Shown one piece after another: positions 1-8,367 of a stretch of 29,471 nt of DNA. Under the pieces are notes generated by a model. The model ran no database searches. It saw nothing but the letters and a program-made list of their open reading frames with translations, and had not been told where the DNA came from. The stretch is taken from positions 1 through 29,471 of the forward strand of contig JAJXYI010000713.1 of NCBI GenBank assembly GCA_021780625.1. The letters are read 5' to 3'. The position numbers and the translations under genes are program-made. The stretch is from a bacterium (lineage in GTDB: Bacteria > Verrucomicrobiota > Verrucomicrobiae > Opitutales > Opitutaceae). How positions within the stretch are numbered: position 1 is the stretch's first letter; the number at the start of each line of letters is the position of its first letter.

Positions 1-512
1 AACTGTTTGTGAAACGTCGAGAGCGACTCGAAACCCACTTCGCCGGCCAGCTCGAGCAACGGAAGAGCGGAGCCCGCCAAAAGGCGTTTCGCCGCGGCCA
101 GGCGCGCGCGGAGCAGGAGGTCCGCGGGCGTCGCATGAAAGTGGCGACGAAACAGCTCGAACAGCCGTGACGAGCCGAAACCCGACCGCTTCACGAGCGC
201 GCGGACGTCGGGAAAGCGCCCGGGATGGGTGCGGATCTCGGCCACGAGCGCCTCAATCGTCTCCAGCACAGGATCGGCGCCACGTGCGAAATCGTCGGGA
301 TGGCATTTGCGGCACGGACGCAGGCCGGCCTCGCGGGCCGCCTCGCAACTTGGGAAGAAACGAACGTTCTCCCGCTTGGGTTTTCGCGCCTTGCACGACG
401 GCAGGCAATAGATGCCGGTGGATACGACGCCAAAAAAGAAGCGGCCATCGAACGCGGGATCGCTCGCGAGGACACGTCCAAACATGCGGGCTTCGGAGAG
501 TCTGGCAGCCAT
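1..512 (-). CDS. Ada-type methylated-DNA sensor / AraC-HTH protein, C-terminus cut by window edge
   Basis: The visible 170 residues hold an N-terminal Ada zinc-binding domain followed by the start of an AraC-type helix-turn-helix domain. The four zinc cysteines are visible: YCLPSC (C38, C42) and RPCRKC (C69, C72), framed by the family-typical KARKPKRENVRFF. In Ada proteins C38 takes a methyl group from DNA methylphosphotriesters and switches the protein to a DNA-binding activator. The HTH begins around residue 90 and continues to FESLSTFHKQ at the edge. The missing C-terminus decides whether this is AdaA (short), full Ada (with O6-methylguanine methyltransferase) or an Ada-AlkA fusion with a 3-methyladenine glycosylase. 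An in-frame ATG at 596 would add 28 proline-rich residues and has GGAGG placed too close to it, so 512 is preferred. Domain call is firm; full identity is open. Confidence 0.85.
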   Translation of the reverse strand, partial: MAARLSEARMFGRVLASDPAFDGRFFFGVVSTGIYCLPSCKARKPKRENVRFFPSCEAAREAGLRPCRKCHPDDFARGADPVLETIEALVAEIRTHPGRFPDVRALVKRSGFGSSRLFELFRRHFHATPADLLLRARLAAAKRLLAGSALPLLELAGEVGFESLSTFHKQ

Positions 513-715
513 GGGAGAGGAAGGCGCCTCACCGTCGCCCGCCTGTGCGATTTTGGCAACGCGCGGCGGCGGTCTGAGGCGAAGGGGAGATTGCATGCCT
601 CCGACATTACCAGACATTCGCGTTCCCGGCGTCCGCCGTATTCCGGTGCAATTGGCAGGTCCCGCCACGTCGCGCCGGAATCCGGACGCAACCGTCTTCA
701 GCGCCGACACGGCCA

Positions 716-760
716 ACAAAAAACCCCTTCCTCCCCGGGAGTGGATGGGGCGGAAGGGGT
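716..760 (-). terminator. Intrinsic terminator of the SGNH hydrolase gene
   Basis: Read on the minus strand, ACCCCTTCC pairs with GGAAGGGGT. After one mismatch, CCCC pairs with GGGG (arms 747-760 and 723-736, loop 737-746), and a run of six T follows on the minus strand. It lies just beyond the stop codon at 775. The 597-715 stretch between this hairpin and the upstream ATG of the Ada-type gene shows nothing else recognisable and should hold that gene's promoter. Confidence 0.85.
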
Positions 761-774
761 GGTTCCAAAAACGA

Positions 775-1524
775 TCAAATGGGGAGCTTTGGCGTCACGC
801 CCAGCAGGCGGGCCATGAGTGGTTCGAGGGTCTCCGCGAAGATTTTATAGCCCAGGGGCGAAGGATGGAGCTTGTCCGGCCCCAGGCCCAGGTAGGTGTT
901 GCCCTCGCGGGGGAAGTGCGAGCCGACATCGAGGAAGAAAACGGACTTTCCGTCGGCCAAGGGCCGGATCAGCGCGTTGGCTGCAGCGACGCGTGGGGCG
1001 TCGTCGGGGGAGTAGGCGCGCGGAAGGATTCCGATGAGAATGGTTTTGATGCCCGGGTACATTGACTGCTCCTTGGAGATCACAGCCTTCACGCCGGTCG
1101 CGATATCGGCCGGCGGGTCGAAGCCGATGTTGTTGGTGCCGATCAGAACGACGGCGACTTTCGGGTGAAAGGCGTGGACCTTCCAGGTGTCGAGGCGCCA
1201 AAGGACATTCTGAGTCTTGTCGCCGCCCGCACCGAAATTGAGCGCATGGCGGTCGCCATAATAGTGGTCCCATTGCTTGAGCCCGACGCTGCTCCACATG
1301 TGGGTGATCGAATCGCCGATGAAGATGATGTCGCAGCGTTTTCCCTGCATCGCTTTCACACGCTCCACGCAACCCTCGTTCCATTCCGGGTGGGCCTTGA
1401 AGTTCGAGTCGCTCGGAATGATCGTATCGGGTTTGGTGCCGGCGAACAGGGCGCCCTGGGCCGCGAACGCGAGAGCCAGGCACGTCAATCGTAGTCGGAG
1501 GGAGGAGGGAATCGTGAGACTCAT
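775..1524 (-). CDS. Secreted SGNH/GDSL-family hydrolase
   Basis: 249 residues. An N-terminal signal peptide (about residues 1-28, hydrophobic core LTCLALAFAAQGALFAG) indicates export. The SGNH blocks are clear: block I GDSIT with the nucleophilic serine (about residue 72), block II glycine in NFGAGGDKT, block III GTNN with the oxyanion asparagine, and block V DKLHPSPLGY with the Asp/His of the triad. The arrangement resembles the platelet-activating-factor acetylhydrolase beta/gamma-like group, common as carbohydrate or lipid esterases; the substrate cannot be read from sequence. It is monocistronic: a strong terminator follows and the next gene upstream, nikMN, is divergent. ATG at 1524 is the only start that keeps the full signal peptide. 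Confidence 0.92.
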   Translation of the reverse strand: MSLTIPSSLRLRLTCLALAFAAQGALFAGTKPDTIIPSDSNFKAHPEWNEGCVERVKAMQGKRCDIIFIGDSITHMWSSVGLKQWDHYYGDRHALNFGAGGDKTQNVLWRLDTWKVHAFHPKVAVVLIGTNNIGFDPPADIATGVKAVISKEQSMYPGIKTILIGILPRAYSPDDAPRVAAANALIRPLADGKSVFFLDVGSHFPREGNTYLGLGPDKLHPSPLGYKIFAETLEPLMARLLGVTPKLPI

Positions 1525-1634
1525 AGGGGAGATGGACCTAAACAGAGCGGCGCAGCCTTGTCTGCCAAAAATAGAGGCGCCTCGGTCCGCTTCAAAACCG
1601 GAACGGCATTGCTGAGGAGCAGGGATGCCGCCAA

Positions 1635-1667
1635 GTTCGGACGGACTCCAAATCCGTCCTCCGAAAC
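1635..1667 (+). promoter_or_regulatory. Leader hairpin abutting the nikMN start codon
   Basis: TTCGGA (1636-1641) pairs with TCCGAA (1660-1665), and after a one-base bulge GGAC (1643-1646) pairs with GTCC (1656-1659), leaving a 9-base loop. The 3' arm ends three bases before the GTG start of nikMN, so the usual Shine-Dalgarno window lies inside the helix and no free Shine-Dalgarno sequence is visible. Its position suggests control of translation initiation. I see no NiCo or cobalamin riboswitch signature and no NikR palindrome in 1525-1667. Structure is seen; function is inferred. Confidence 0.4.
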
Positions 1668-2618
1668 GTGCACATTCCCGACGGTTTCCTCGACGTAAAA
1701 ACCTCCCTGCTCGCAGGGGCGGTGTCGCTGCCCTGCGTGGCCGTGGCCTTGAGGGATGTGGCGCGAACCCGGGGTCGCAGGTCGGCGCCTGTCCTGGGCG
1801 TGAGCGCCGCGTTCGTGTTTGCGGCGCAGATGGTGAATTTTCCGGTGGCAGGAGGCACCTCCGGGCATCTGCTTGGCGGCGTGCTGTGCGCCGTGCTGCT
1901 CGGCCCTTCGTCGGCGATCGTGGTGATGGCCTGCGTGCTGGCGGTGCAGGGGCTGATGTTCGCAGACGGCGGACTCGCCGCGTACGGGGCGAACCTGCTG
2001 AACATGGGCATCATCGACACGATAGCGGGATGGGCCGTGTACCGTGGCGTGCTGGGACTTCTGCCGGGATGTAGCGCGCGAGCGAAGATCACGGCGGCGA
2101 GCTTTGGGGCCTGGTGCGGCGTGGTCGCGGCAGCGACGGCCTGCGCGGGGGAGCTTGCGATGGCCGGCACGGTGCCGTGGAGGCTGGCGTTTCCTGCGAT
2201 GGCGGGGGTGCACATGCTGATCGGCCTCGGGGAGGCGGCGATCACGGGCATCGCACTGGGCGCGGTGACGCGGCTGCGCCCCGACCTCCTGGCGGGCGGT
2301 GCGGCGGAGCGCGGCGGTTTCGGATATCTCGCGGCGGCGGGCGCCGCGCTGGCCCTGTTTGTCGCACCCTTTGCGAGCCCCCTGCCCGACGGGCTCGCGA
2401 CCGTGGCCCGGCGCCTCGGGTTTGCGGCAAGGGAGTCCGGAGGGCCCGGCCTGTCTCCGTTTGCCGACTACACGATCGCCGGACTCAGCCCCGGTTGGGC
2501 AGCGGTCGTCGCTGGCCTCGCGGGTGCAGCGCTGGCCTTCGGCCTGTCGTACCTCCTGGCCCGCGCCGTGACGCGCAGGAGCGCGGGAGGTCCGAAACAT
2601 GACACCGCGAATGGCTGA
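1668..2618 (+). CDS. nikMN: Nickel ECF transporter substrate-binding protein NikMN (CbiM/NikM with fused C-terminal NikN/PDGLE part)
   Basis: 316 residues starting at GTG. The N-terminus MHIPDGFLD is the CbiM/NikM hallmark: in this family the amino terminus and His2, with His67, coordinate the metal, which fixes the start at 1668. His67 is present in TSGHLLGG at exactly residue 67. About seven membrane segments follow. The C-terminus (from about residue 220) adds a further hydrophobic segment and SPLPDGLATVARRLGF, the PDGLE motif of NikN/CbiN-like small components, then a final membrane helix. It is therefore a fused M+N protein. Nickel rather than cobalt is inferred from the hydrogenase and hyp genes downstream and the lack of cobalamin genes. 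nikQ overlaps its end by 20 bp. Confidence 0.93.
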   Translation: MHIPDGFLDVKTSLLAGAVSLPCVAVALRDVARTRGRRSAPVLGVSAAFVFAAQMVNFPVAGGTSGHLLGGVLCAVLLGPSSAIVVMACVLAVQGLMFADGGLAAYGANLLNMGIIDTIAGWAVYRGVLGLLPGCSARAKITAASFGAWCGVVAAATACAGELAMAGTVPWRLAFPAMAGVHMLIGLGEAAITGIALGAVTRLRPDLLAGGAAERGGFGYLAAAGAALALFVAPFASPLPDGLATVARRLGFAARESGGPGLSPFADYTIAGLSPGWAAVVAGLAGAALAFGLSYLLARAVTRRSAGGPKHDTANG

Positions 2619-3198
2619 GACCATGCCCACCTCCCCACGGATGCGCGCCGAGGCCGGCCTCGCGTTGGCTGCGACGTATTCGGCCGCAGTGCTGCTGATT
2701 CCCGCCCACTCGATGTGGATCGCCGCCGCACCCGCGGCCCTCGTCGCCCTGGCGTGGATACGGAGCGGCGTCGGTCTCAGGGCGGCGGTTCCGCGCTTCA
2801 TCCCGCTCGAGGTGCTCCTTGTCGGCTTCGGCCTGGCCGCGCTGGCGCGGCCAGAACTGAGGGTTCCCTTTCTCGCCGCCGCGATCAAAAGCCATCTCTG
2901 CCTCGCCTCGGTCTTCGTGCTGACCCGCGCATACTCCGCAACCGACCTGCTCGCCGCGATGCGCAGGCTCGGGTGTCCGGCCCTGGCCGCGGACACGCTG
3001 GCGCTGATGTGGCGCTATCTGCCGCTCATGCAGGAAGAGTCGCGACGCCTGCAGCGCGCGCGGGCGAGCCGGACTTTTGTGGCGTCCCGGGGGCGGCGCT
3101 GGCGCCTGCTCGGAGACGCGGTGGCGCTGCTCTTTTTGCGCGGCCTGGCGCGTGCCGAGCGCGTCTACCTCGCCATGTGCGCAAGGGGGTGGAATTGA
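2599..3198 (+). CDS. nikQ: Nickel ECF transporter transmembrane coupling protein NikQ (EcfT/CbiQ family)
   Basis: 199 residues, shorter than typical CbiQ (about 225-260) because the N-terminus is compact. It has about four to five hydrophobic segments and, in the cytoplasmic region, the two EcfT coupling motifs: RARASR (about residue 153) and CARGW at the C-terminus (about residue 195), which dock onto the ATPase. The ATG at 2599 has GGGAGG upstream with 10-base spacing; in-frame ATGs at 2611 and 2623 are less well supported. It overlaps nikMN upstream and the nikO start downstream, so translation is probably coupled. Family call is firm; specificity follows from NikM. Confidence 0.9.
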   Translation: MTPRMAETMPTSPRMRAEAGLALAATYSAAVLLIPAHSMWIAAAPAALVALAWIRSGVGLRAAVPRFIPLEVLLVGFGLAALARPELRVPFLAAAIKSHLCLASVFVLTRAYSATDLLAAMRRLGCPALAADTLALMWRYLPLMQEESRRLQRARASRTFVASRGRRWRLLGDAVALLFLRGLARAERVYLAMCARGWN

Positions 3199-3950
3199 GC
3201 ACGCCCGCGATCGAGGTACGGAGACTCTCCTACGCCTATCCCGAGGGCACGCCAGCGCTCGACGCCGTGTCGTTTGAGGTCGCCGCAGGGGAATGCGTGG
3301 GGCTGCTCGGGCCGAACGGGGCGGGAAAATCGACGCTTCTTCTCCACCTCAACGGACTCCTTCCCGTCCGCCCGCCCCGGGAACCGTCGGTCCTGGTCGA
3401 GGGGCTTCCGCTGGCAGAAGCGAATCTTGCCACCATCCGGCGCCGCGTGGGCTTTCTCTTTCAGGATCCCGACGATCAGTTGGTCGCGCCCACGGTCTTC
3501 GACGACGTCGCCTTCGGTCCCGTCCAACTCGGCCTGAACGGGGCTCCCCTCAAGGAGCGGGTCGAAGCCTGCCTGCGACAGGTTGGACTCGAGGGATATG
3601 GTCGGAGGGAACCCAGCCGCCTGAGCCATGGCGAAAAGAAGCGCGTCTGCCTCGCCGGACTCCTGGCCTGCGACCCCGCCGTGCTCGTCCTCGACGAGCC
3701 CACGGCGGGACTCGACCCAAGAGGCCGGCGGGAGCTCAAGGCCCTCCTGAACCGCCTGCCGGGCGCGAAAGTGATCGCGACCCACGACCTCGAGTTGGCC
3801 GTGGAATTATGCCAGCGGGTGCTGCTGATCGACGGAGGCAGGATCGTGGCGTCTGGCCAACCAGCCGACCTTCTGTCGGACGAGCCTCTCATGCTCGCCC
3901 ATGGATTGGAAAAGCCTCACCTATTGACCCATCGCCATCCCCACACGTGA
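3195..3950 (+). CDS. nikO: Nickel ECF transporter ATP-binding protein NikO (CbiO family)
   Basis: About 251 residues. All ABC ATPase motifs are present: Walker A GPNGAGKST, Q-loop FQDPDDQLVAPTVFDD (the QDPDDQ form typical of ECF/CbiO ATPases), signature LSHGEKKRV, Walker B VLVLDEP with catalytic Glu, D-loop and H-loop ATHDLE. The signature reads LSHGE rather than LSGGE, a substitution also met in CbiO/NikO proteins. No ATG lies near the start. TTG at 3195 overlaps the nikQ stop (TTGA) and has AGGGGG about 6 bases upstream; GTG at 3189 is the alternative, adding two residues. It energises nickel import with NikMN and NikQ. Confidence 0.92.
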   Translation: MSTPAIEVRRLSYAYPEGTPALDAVSFEVAAGECVGLLGPNGAGKSTLLLHLNGLLPVRPPREPSVLVEGLPLAEANLATIRRRVGFLFQDPDDQLVAPTVFDDVAFGPVQLGLNGAPLKERVEACLRQVGLEGYGRREPSRLSHGEKKRVCLAGLLACDPAVLVLDEPTAGLDPRGRRELKALLNRLPGAKVIATHDLELAVELCQRVLLIDGGRIVASGQPADLLSDEPLMLAHGLEKPHLLTHRHPHT

Positions 3951-3971
3951 CGGGCTGAAGTGGAAGGGACC

Positions 3972-4451
3972 ATGCGCCGGACGGTGTTCCAATGGGATGC
4001 CATGCGACGTGCAGCGCTTTCAACCCTGTCCTGCGGGATCCTCGCGATCCTTTTCTCCGGTTGCGCCGAAGTAGGTTCCCCGCGCCCGGAGGAATCCCGT
4101 CGTCGCACTTCCCAGGAGATGGCGGCCGTCGCAGTCGGCACCAAACCCGAGGAATTGCGAGCACGGTTTGGCGAACCGGCGGAAATTCGTTCCTACCCAG
4201 TCCCAAACCACAAGGCGGAGGTGTGGACCTACCGGTACATGGTCAACCAAAGGACCAACTACGTGGCCCGCCCCACGCATGCGACGATGATGTATTCGGA
4301 CCCATTGAAAGGCGGAGATTATCACCCGGGCGAAACCCAGATCCTGACGCCCGAACATGCCTACCTCGAGGAGACAACCGCCTTCGTCATGCTCGACGGA
4401 GCAGTGGAGGCAATACGACAATTCCGGGTCGAGCGCAGGGAATACGAATAG
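3972..4451 (+). CDS. Small lipoprotein with BamE/SmpA-like region
   Basis: About 159 residues. A type II signal sequence ends in the lipobox LFSGC, so the mature protein is lipid-anchored at the conserved Cys. The mature part contains GTKPEELRARFGEPAEIR followed by VWTYRYMV, the pattern of BamE/SmpA-OmlA folds (turn, helix, G-x-P, then a beta strand with Trp/Tyr). ATG 3972 is preceded by GGAAGGG at good spacing; ATG 4002 would give a tighter 21-residue signal peptide, and GTG 3960 a longer one. It lies 21 bp after nikO and 77 bp before hypC in the same direction, so it may be co-transcribed with the nickel/hyp genes. A role in that pathway is not shown; it may be an outer-membrane housekeeping lipoprotein. 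Confidence 0.72.
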   Translation: MRRTVFQWDAMRRAALSTLSCGILAILFSGCAEVGSPRPEESRRRTSQEMAAVAVGTKPEELRARFGEPAEIRSYPVPNHKAEVWTYRYMVNQRTNYVARPTHATMMYSDPLKGGDYHPGETQILTPEHAYLEETTAFVMLDGAVEAIRQFRVERREYE

Positions 4452-4528
4452 GCGGGCCCCACGCCGATCCGCAGGCCCTTTTTGCCGTTGCGACGGAGGG
4501 GCCCGACCGCCAGCCTCGCGACACCCCA

Positions 4529-4801
4529 ATGTGCCTCGCTGTACCCGGCAAGATTCTCGACATCCAGGGTGACGATCCCCTTTTCCGCACGGGCCGCGTC
4601 AGTTTTGGCGGCGTCATCAAACAGGTGAGCCTTTCCTGCGTGCCCGAAGCCCGTATCGACGATTACGTCCTGGTGCACGTGGGCATGGCCTTGAGCGTCG
4701 TCGACGAAGCCGAAGCCGCGGAAGTCTTCGGGTACCTCAAGGCGATGGGTGACCTCGAGGAGTTCGAGCCCGGCAAGCCGGGAGCCGGGCCGGGTCCATG
4801 A
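4529..4801 (+). CDS. hypC: Hydrogenase maturation chaperone HypC
   Basis: 90 residues beginning [12 protein letters not shown], the invariant HypC/HupF N-terminus in which Cys2 (exposed after Met removal) binds the Fe(CN)2CO unit and the large-subunit precursor. The small OB-like beta barrel continues with GRVSFGG and SLSCVPEA, then the conserved [19 protein letters not shown] stretch; the tail is Gly/Pro-rich. HypC works with HypD to assemble the iron centre and delivers it to the HyaB precursor. The stop TGA overlaps the hypD start (ATGA), a sign of translational coupling between two proteins that form a complex. Confidence 0.97.
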   Translation: MCLAVPGKILDIQGDDPLFRTGRVSFGGVIKQVSLSCVPEARIDDYVLVHVGMALSVVDEAEAAEVFGYLKAMGDLEEFEPGKPGAGPGP

Positions 4802-5904
4802 AATACGTCGACGAATATCGCGATGCCGAAAAGGTGCGGCTCCTGGCCCGCGCAATCGCAGCCGAGGTCACGCGACCCTGGACGCTGATGGAGATTTGCG
4901 GCGGGCAGACGCACAGCATCGTAAAATTCGGCCTCGACGAATTGCTGCCTTCCACCCTCACGCTGGTCCACGGTCCGGGATGTCCGGTCTGCGTGACTCC
5001 GATCGAGCTGATCGACGCCGCCGTGGAACTGGCCGCGCGGCCAGGGATCACGCTCTGCTCGTTCGGGGACATGTTGCGTGTTCCCGGCAGCGGCGCCGAC
5101 CTGCTCACGGCGCGCGCGAGGGGCGGCGACGTGCGCATGGTGTATTCCCCTCTCGACGCGGTCGAGCTGGCATCGCGCAATCCGGGCCGCCATGTGGTGT
5201 TTTTTGCGGTAGGCTTCGAAACCACCGCCCCCGCAAACGCGCTTGCGGTGCTGCACGCGCGCAAACTGGGACTCTCCAATTTCTCGCTGCTGGTCTCACA
5301 CGTGCTCGTGCCACCAGCGATCGCGGCCATACTCTCCTCCCCCGACAACCGCGTGCAGGGTTTCCTGGCCGCGGGCCACGTTTGCACAGTGATGGGCATG
5401 TCCGAATACGGCCCCCTCGCCGATCGGTTCAAGGTGCCGATGGTCGTCACGGGCTTCGAGCCCGTCGACATCCTGAGCGGCGTGCTCGCGTGCGTGCGGC
5501 TGCTCGAGGCGGGCCGCGCCGAGGTCGGCAACGCCTATGCGCGGGCGGTGCACGCAGAGGGAAACCTTCGCGCCCAGGCGGTCATCCGCGAAGTATTCGA
5601 GGTGTGTGATCGCAACTGGCGTGGCATCGGTTGTATTCCTTCGAGCGGATACGCGCTGCGTCCGGAATTCCGAACCTTCGACGCCGCCACGAGGTTCGGC
5701 GTGGGCGGAGGCGGCAGCCGCGAATCCTCCGAGTGCATCAGCGGTCTGATCATGCGCGGAGCGAAAAAACCCCACGAATGCCCGGCCTTCGGATCGCGGT
5801 GCACGCCCGAGCATCCGCTCGGAGCTCCGATGGTGTCCACCGAGGGCGCATGCTCCGCGTACTACCGCTACCGTTTGCGCGCGTCAGCCCCTACCGGAAC
5901 CTGA
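4798..5904 (+). CDS. hypD: Hydrogenase maturation protein HypD
   Basis: 368 residues, normal for the family. It shows the conserved HypD motifs: [10 protein letters not shown] (Cys34), HGPGCPVC (Cys62, Cys65), GFETTAP, the region around GHVCTVMG, and a C-terminal cysteine set ([20 protein letters not shown]) that holds the [4Fe-4S] cluster. HypD is the scaffold on which HypE/HypF-made cyanide and CO are attached to iron with HypC. Its start overlaps hypC. It ends only 27 bp from the convergent end of hypE, so the two transcription units meet tail to tail with no obvious terminator hairpin between them. Confidence 0.97.
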   Translation: MKYVDEYRDAEKVRLLARAIAAEVTRPWTLMEICGGQTHSIVKFGLDELLPSTLTLVHGPGCPVCVTPIELIDAAVELAARPGITLCSFGDMLRVPGSGADLLTARARGGDVRMVYSPLDAVELASRNPGRHVVFFAVGFETTAPANALAVLHARKLGLSNFSLLVSHVLVPPAIAAILSSPDNRVQGFLAAGHVCTVMGMSEYGPLADRFKVPMVVTGFEPVDILSGVLACVRLLEAGRAEVGNAYARAVHAEGNLRAQAVIREVFEVCDRNWRGIGCIPSSGYALRPEFRTFDAATRFGVGGGGSRESSECISGLIMRGAKKPHECPAFGSRCTPEHPLGAPMVSTEGACSAYYRYRLRASAPTGT

Positions 5905-5931
5905 TCCCGCCGCGCGAAGCCGGGGCGATGC

Positions 5932-6987
5932 TCAGCAGATTCGGGGAAGCTGCTCCCCGCTGAGACGATCGAGGATGCGTTCGACACCCACGACGCTTCG
6001 CAGCGTGGCCTGGCGGAGTCCCGCGCGGAACTCGCCAATCCGGGCCGGGGGTCCGCCGGGTGCGCATCGTCCAAGAAGCTCGAGAGCCCTGTCCGCATCG
6101 GACGCGCCCACTACGGCGACAAAGCGGCCTTCGTTGGCGACGTAACACGGATCGAGCCCCAGGAGCTCGCAGGCGCCACGCACCGATTCCGAGACGGGAA
6201 TGCGCGCCTCGTCGATCCATGCGGACAGGCCGGCGGACTCGGCCAGCTCGATGACTGCGGTGGCGAGCCCTCCGCGAGTCAGGTCCCGCAGACAGTGCAC
6301 ATCAATGCCGGCGGAAAGCAAAATCTCGACCGAAGGCCACAGCAGGGCCGAGTCGCTCTCGATGGGCGATTCGAACGCGAGCCCTTCGCGCTGCGCGAGA
6401 ATCGCCATGCCATGCCTCCCGATGTCGCCTGAAAGCAGAAGGACATCGCCCGGTCGGATCGACGACGGCGCCACCACGAGATCGTGCTCAACCGTCCCGA
6501 TGCCCGACGTGGCGACGTACAGCCCGTCGCCCTTTCCACGTTCCACGACCTTCGTGTCGCCGGTCACGATCGCAACCCCGGCCTCGCGCGCGGCCGCCGC
6601 CATCGAAGCGACGACCCGCTCGAGCGTCTCCATGGGAAGGCCCTCCTCGAGGATGAACGCAGCGCTCAGCCAGCGCGGGCGGGCGCCACACATGGCCAGA
6701 TCATTGAGTGTGCCGTGAACCGCCAGCCAGCCAATGTCACCTCCCTGAAAAAACAGGGGACTCACCACATGCGAATCGGTGGTAAAGGCCAGGCGTGTCG
6801 AACCGTCAACCGGCAGGATCGCGCCGTCGTGACGGGCGTCGAGCGCAGGATTCGAGAACGCCGTTGCGAAAATGCGATCGATCAAATCCTGGGTAAGCCG
6901 GCCTCCCCCGCCGTGCGCGATCTGAATCTCCTCGGTGCGCACCGAGGGGATCGGACATGAAAAAGTCGAAACAGATGATTCGGACAT
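5932..6987 (-). CDS. hypE: Carbamoyl dehydratase HypE
   Basis: 351 residues of the PurM/SelD-like ATP-dependent family. The N-terminal part has [12 protein letters not shown] and the metal/ATP Asp residues of DGAIL and TTDSHVV; the middle has GDTKVV; the C-terminus ends in PRIC, the invariant terminal Cys that receives the carbamoyl group from HypF and is dehydrated to thiocyanate. It is the last gene of the minus-strand hya operon, 54 bp after hyaD, and so is separated from hypC/hypD (opposite strand) and hypA/B/F (other side of the structural genes). Confidence 0.97.
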   Translation of the reverse strand: MSESSVSTFSCPIPSVRTEEIQIAHGGGGRLTQDLIDRIFATAFSNPALDARHDGAILPVDGSTRLAFTTDSHVVSPLFFQGGDIGWLAVHGTLNDLAMCGARPRWLSAAFILEEGLPMETLERVVASMAAAAREAGVAIVTGDTKVVERGKGDGLYVATSGIGTVEHDLVVAPSSIRPGDVLLLSGDIGRHGMAILAQREGLAFESPIESDSALLWPSVEILLSAGIDVHCLRDLTRGGLATAVIELAESAGLSAWIDEARIPVSESVRGACELLGLDPCYVANEGRFVAVVGASDADRALELLGRCAPGGPPARIGEFRAGLRQATLRSVVGVERILDRLSGEQLPRIC

Positions 6988-7041
6988 GGGACAATCTCAG
7001 TTTGCGCGGCGGCTCGAAGCATGAACACCGACAAGGCCGGG

Positions 7042-7539
7042 TCAACGGCCTGACGCTCCCTGCACGATCTGACGCACGCGCCTGGCGACTTCAGGCAGGG
7101 CGGCTCTGACCGGGGCGGACAGTTCCAGACACATCGGTTCGAGCGTCTCGACCGAGATGGTGACGACCTGTATCTCCCCTAGCGGGCCGAGCAGGGCGGC
7201 GGCCGACAGCAGATCGCGCAGGCCGACGTCGTGGGCTCCAAGCGCGGACGGAAAATCCGAGGGTGTCCGAGCACGGAATACGCGCACCGTGCCCGCCGGC
7301 TCCCCGTCCCGGGTCGCATCGATCAGTACCATCCGGGGATAGCTCCGGAACGCCTCGAGCAACTGAAACCCGCCCGTTCCACCGTCCATCAACGCAACGT
7401 GGTCGGGCCAGACCTCGGCCTCCAGCATGCGGACGGCGTGAATGCCTGCGCCTTCGTCGCCCATCAAAACGTTGCCGACGCCGAGCACGAGCATCGGCGT
7501 CGGCAGGTTTGGTCCGCCGTCAGGGGCGTCGCTATTCAT
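7042..7539 (-). CDS. hyaD: Hydrogenase large-subunit maturation endopeptidase (HyaD/HupD type)
   Basis: 165 residues from ATG 7539. The family N-terminus LVLGVGNVLMGDEGAG carries the nickel-binding Glu; the second acidic ligand lies near MDGGTGG, and the His ligand is in GAHDVGLRDLL. The enzyme uses bound nickel as a recognition element and removes the C-terminal peptide of HyaB after the last metal-binding His. The reading frame is open back to a TTG at 7590, three bases after the hyaC stop, and an ATG at 7494 directly precedes LVLGVGN; no candidate has a convincing Shine-Dalgarno, so the start is uncertain. It sits between the cytochrome gene hyaC and hypE. Confidence 0.93.
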   Translation of the reverse strand: MNSDAPDGGPNLPTPMLVLGVGNVLMGDEGAGIHAVRMLEAEVWPDHVALMDGGTGGFQLLEAFRSYPRMVLIDATRDGEPAGTVRVFRARTPSDFPSALGAHDVGLRDLLSAAALLGPLGEIQVVTISVETLEPMCLELSAPVRAALPEVARRVRQIVQGASGR

Positions 7540-7593
7540 CGGGTGTTGGGCTGGGCGTGCGGACTGTCGGGGGCCTTGGGGGCGAGACAAATA

Positions 7594-8364
7594 TCAGGAG
7601 GGATGATCGGGGGGAGGCGTGTGCCGAGTGGCGCCGAACCATGATTTCCCGTCGGCGGGCCTGCCCGTTTCATCGACGCGGGAATCCAAGAATTTCCAGC
7701 CTCCGACCATCGAGGACATCACCCCGTGCCCCTCCACATAATCGTGATAGAAGACGAGGTAGACGTGGACGACCGTGAAGATCAGGAAGAACCAGGTCGC
7801 GGCGTAGTGCCATTGGCGCAGCGCGTATTCGTCGCCAAACAACGGCGTGATCCAAGCGAACAAATTTGGAAACCACGAGGTGCTCATCGCGGAGTACATC
7901 GCGAAGCCGCTGGCGACCTGAAAGAGGAAGACCAGGAACATGGCGAAATAGGTGAAGTAGGCGACGGCGTTGTGGCCGACGGCGTGGACGGGCGTGCCTC
8001 TTTCCTGCAACACATCCACACGCATGACGGCGGCAACCTCGCGGAACTGGGCACGCCGCAGTGGGAGGAAATTCTTCCAGTCCGCGTAACGGTTTCCCAC
8101 GAACCCCCAATAGATTCGGACGGCAAAGTTGAATACGAACACGTAGGCCGTGACGAAGTGGATGAAACGGACCTCGCCGAACCAATAGCTGAAGGAGGCC
8201 TCCGAGGCCTGCACAAAGGCGGGCGGATGGGCGATGATCATGCCGGTGGCGGCGAGCACGAAGATGCACAGCGCGTTGATCCAGTGAAAGAATCGGACGG
8301 GAATCTCCCAGACATAGACGCGCCGGAACGTATGGAGCGGGGACTGGGGCATGGAGGGTTTCAT
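7594..8364 (-). CDS. hyaC: Hydrogenase b-type cytochrome subunit HyaC/HupC
   Basis: 256 residues, slightly longer than typical HyaC (about 235) because of a hydrophilic C-terminal tail. Four membrane helices carry the heme-ligating histidines in the usual places: EIPVRFFHWINAL in helix 1, RFIHFVTAYVF in helix 2, and HYAATWFFLIFTVVH plus YHDYVEGHG in helix 4 and after it. Family knowledge: this diheme cytochrome b anchors the HyaAB dimer to the periplasmic face of the membrane and passes electrons to quinone. The gene begins three bases after the hyaB stop. This partner points to a respiratory, quinone-reducing uptake hydrogenase. Confidence 0.95.
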   Translation of the reverse strand: MKPSMPQSPLHTFRRVYVWEIPVRFFHWINALCIFVLAATGMIIAHPPAFVQASEASFSYWFGEVRFIHFVTAYVFVFNFAVRIYWGFVGNRYADWKNFLPLRRAQFREVAAVMRVDVLQERGTPVHAVGHNAVAYFTYFAMFLVFLFQVASGFAMYSAMSTSWFPNLFAWITPLFGDEYALRQWHYAATWFFLIFTVVHVYLVFYHDYVEGHGVMSSMVGGWKFLDSRVDETGRPADGKSWFGATRHTPPPDHPS

Positions 8365-8367
8365 GGT

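Noticed and set aside
1525..1667. Possible NiCo or cobalamin riboswitch or NikR site before nikMN
   Set aside because: No four-way junction core, B12-box or GTATGA/TCATAC palindrome is present; only a short hairpin is seen.
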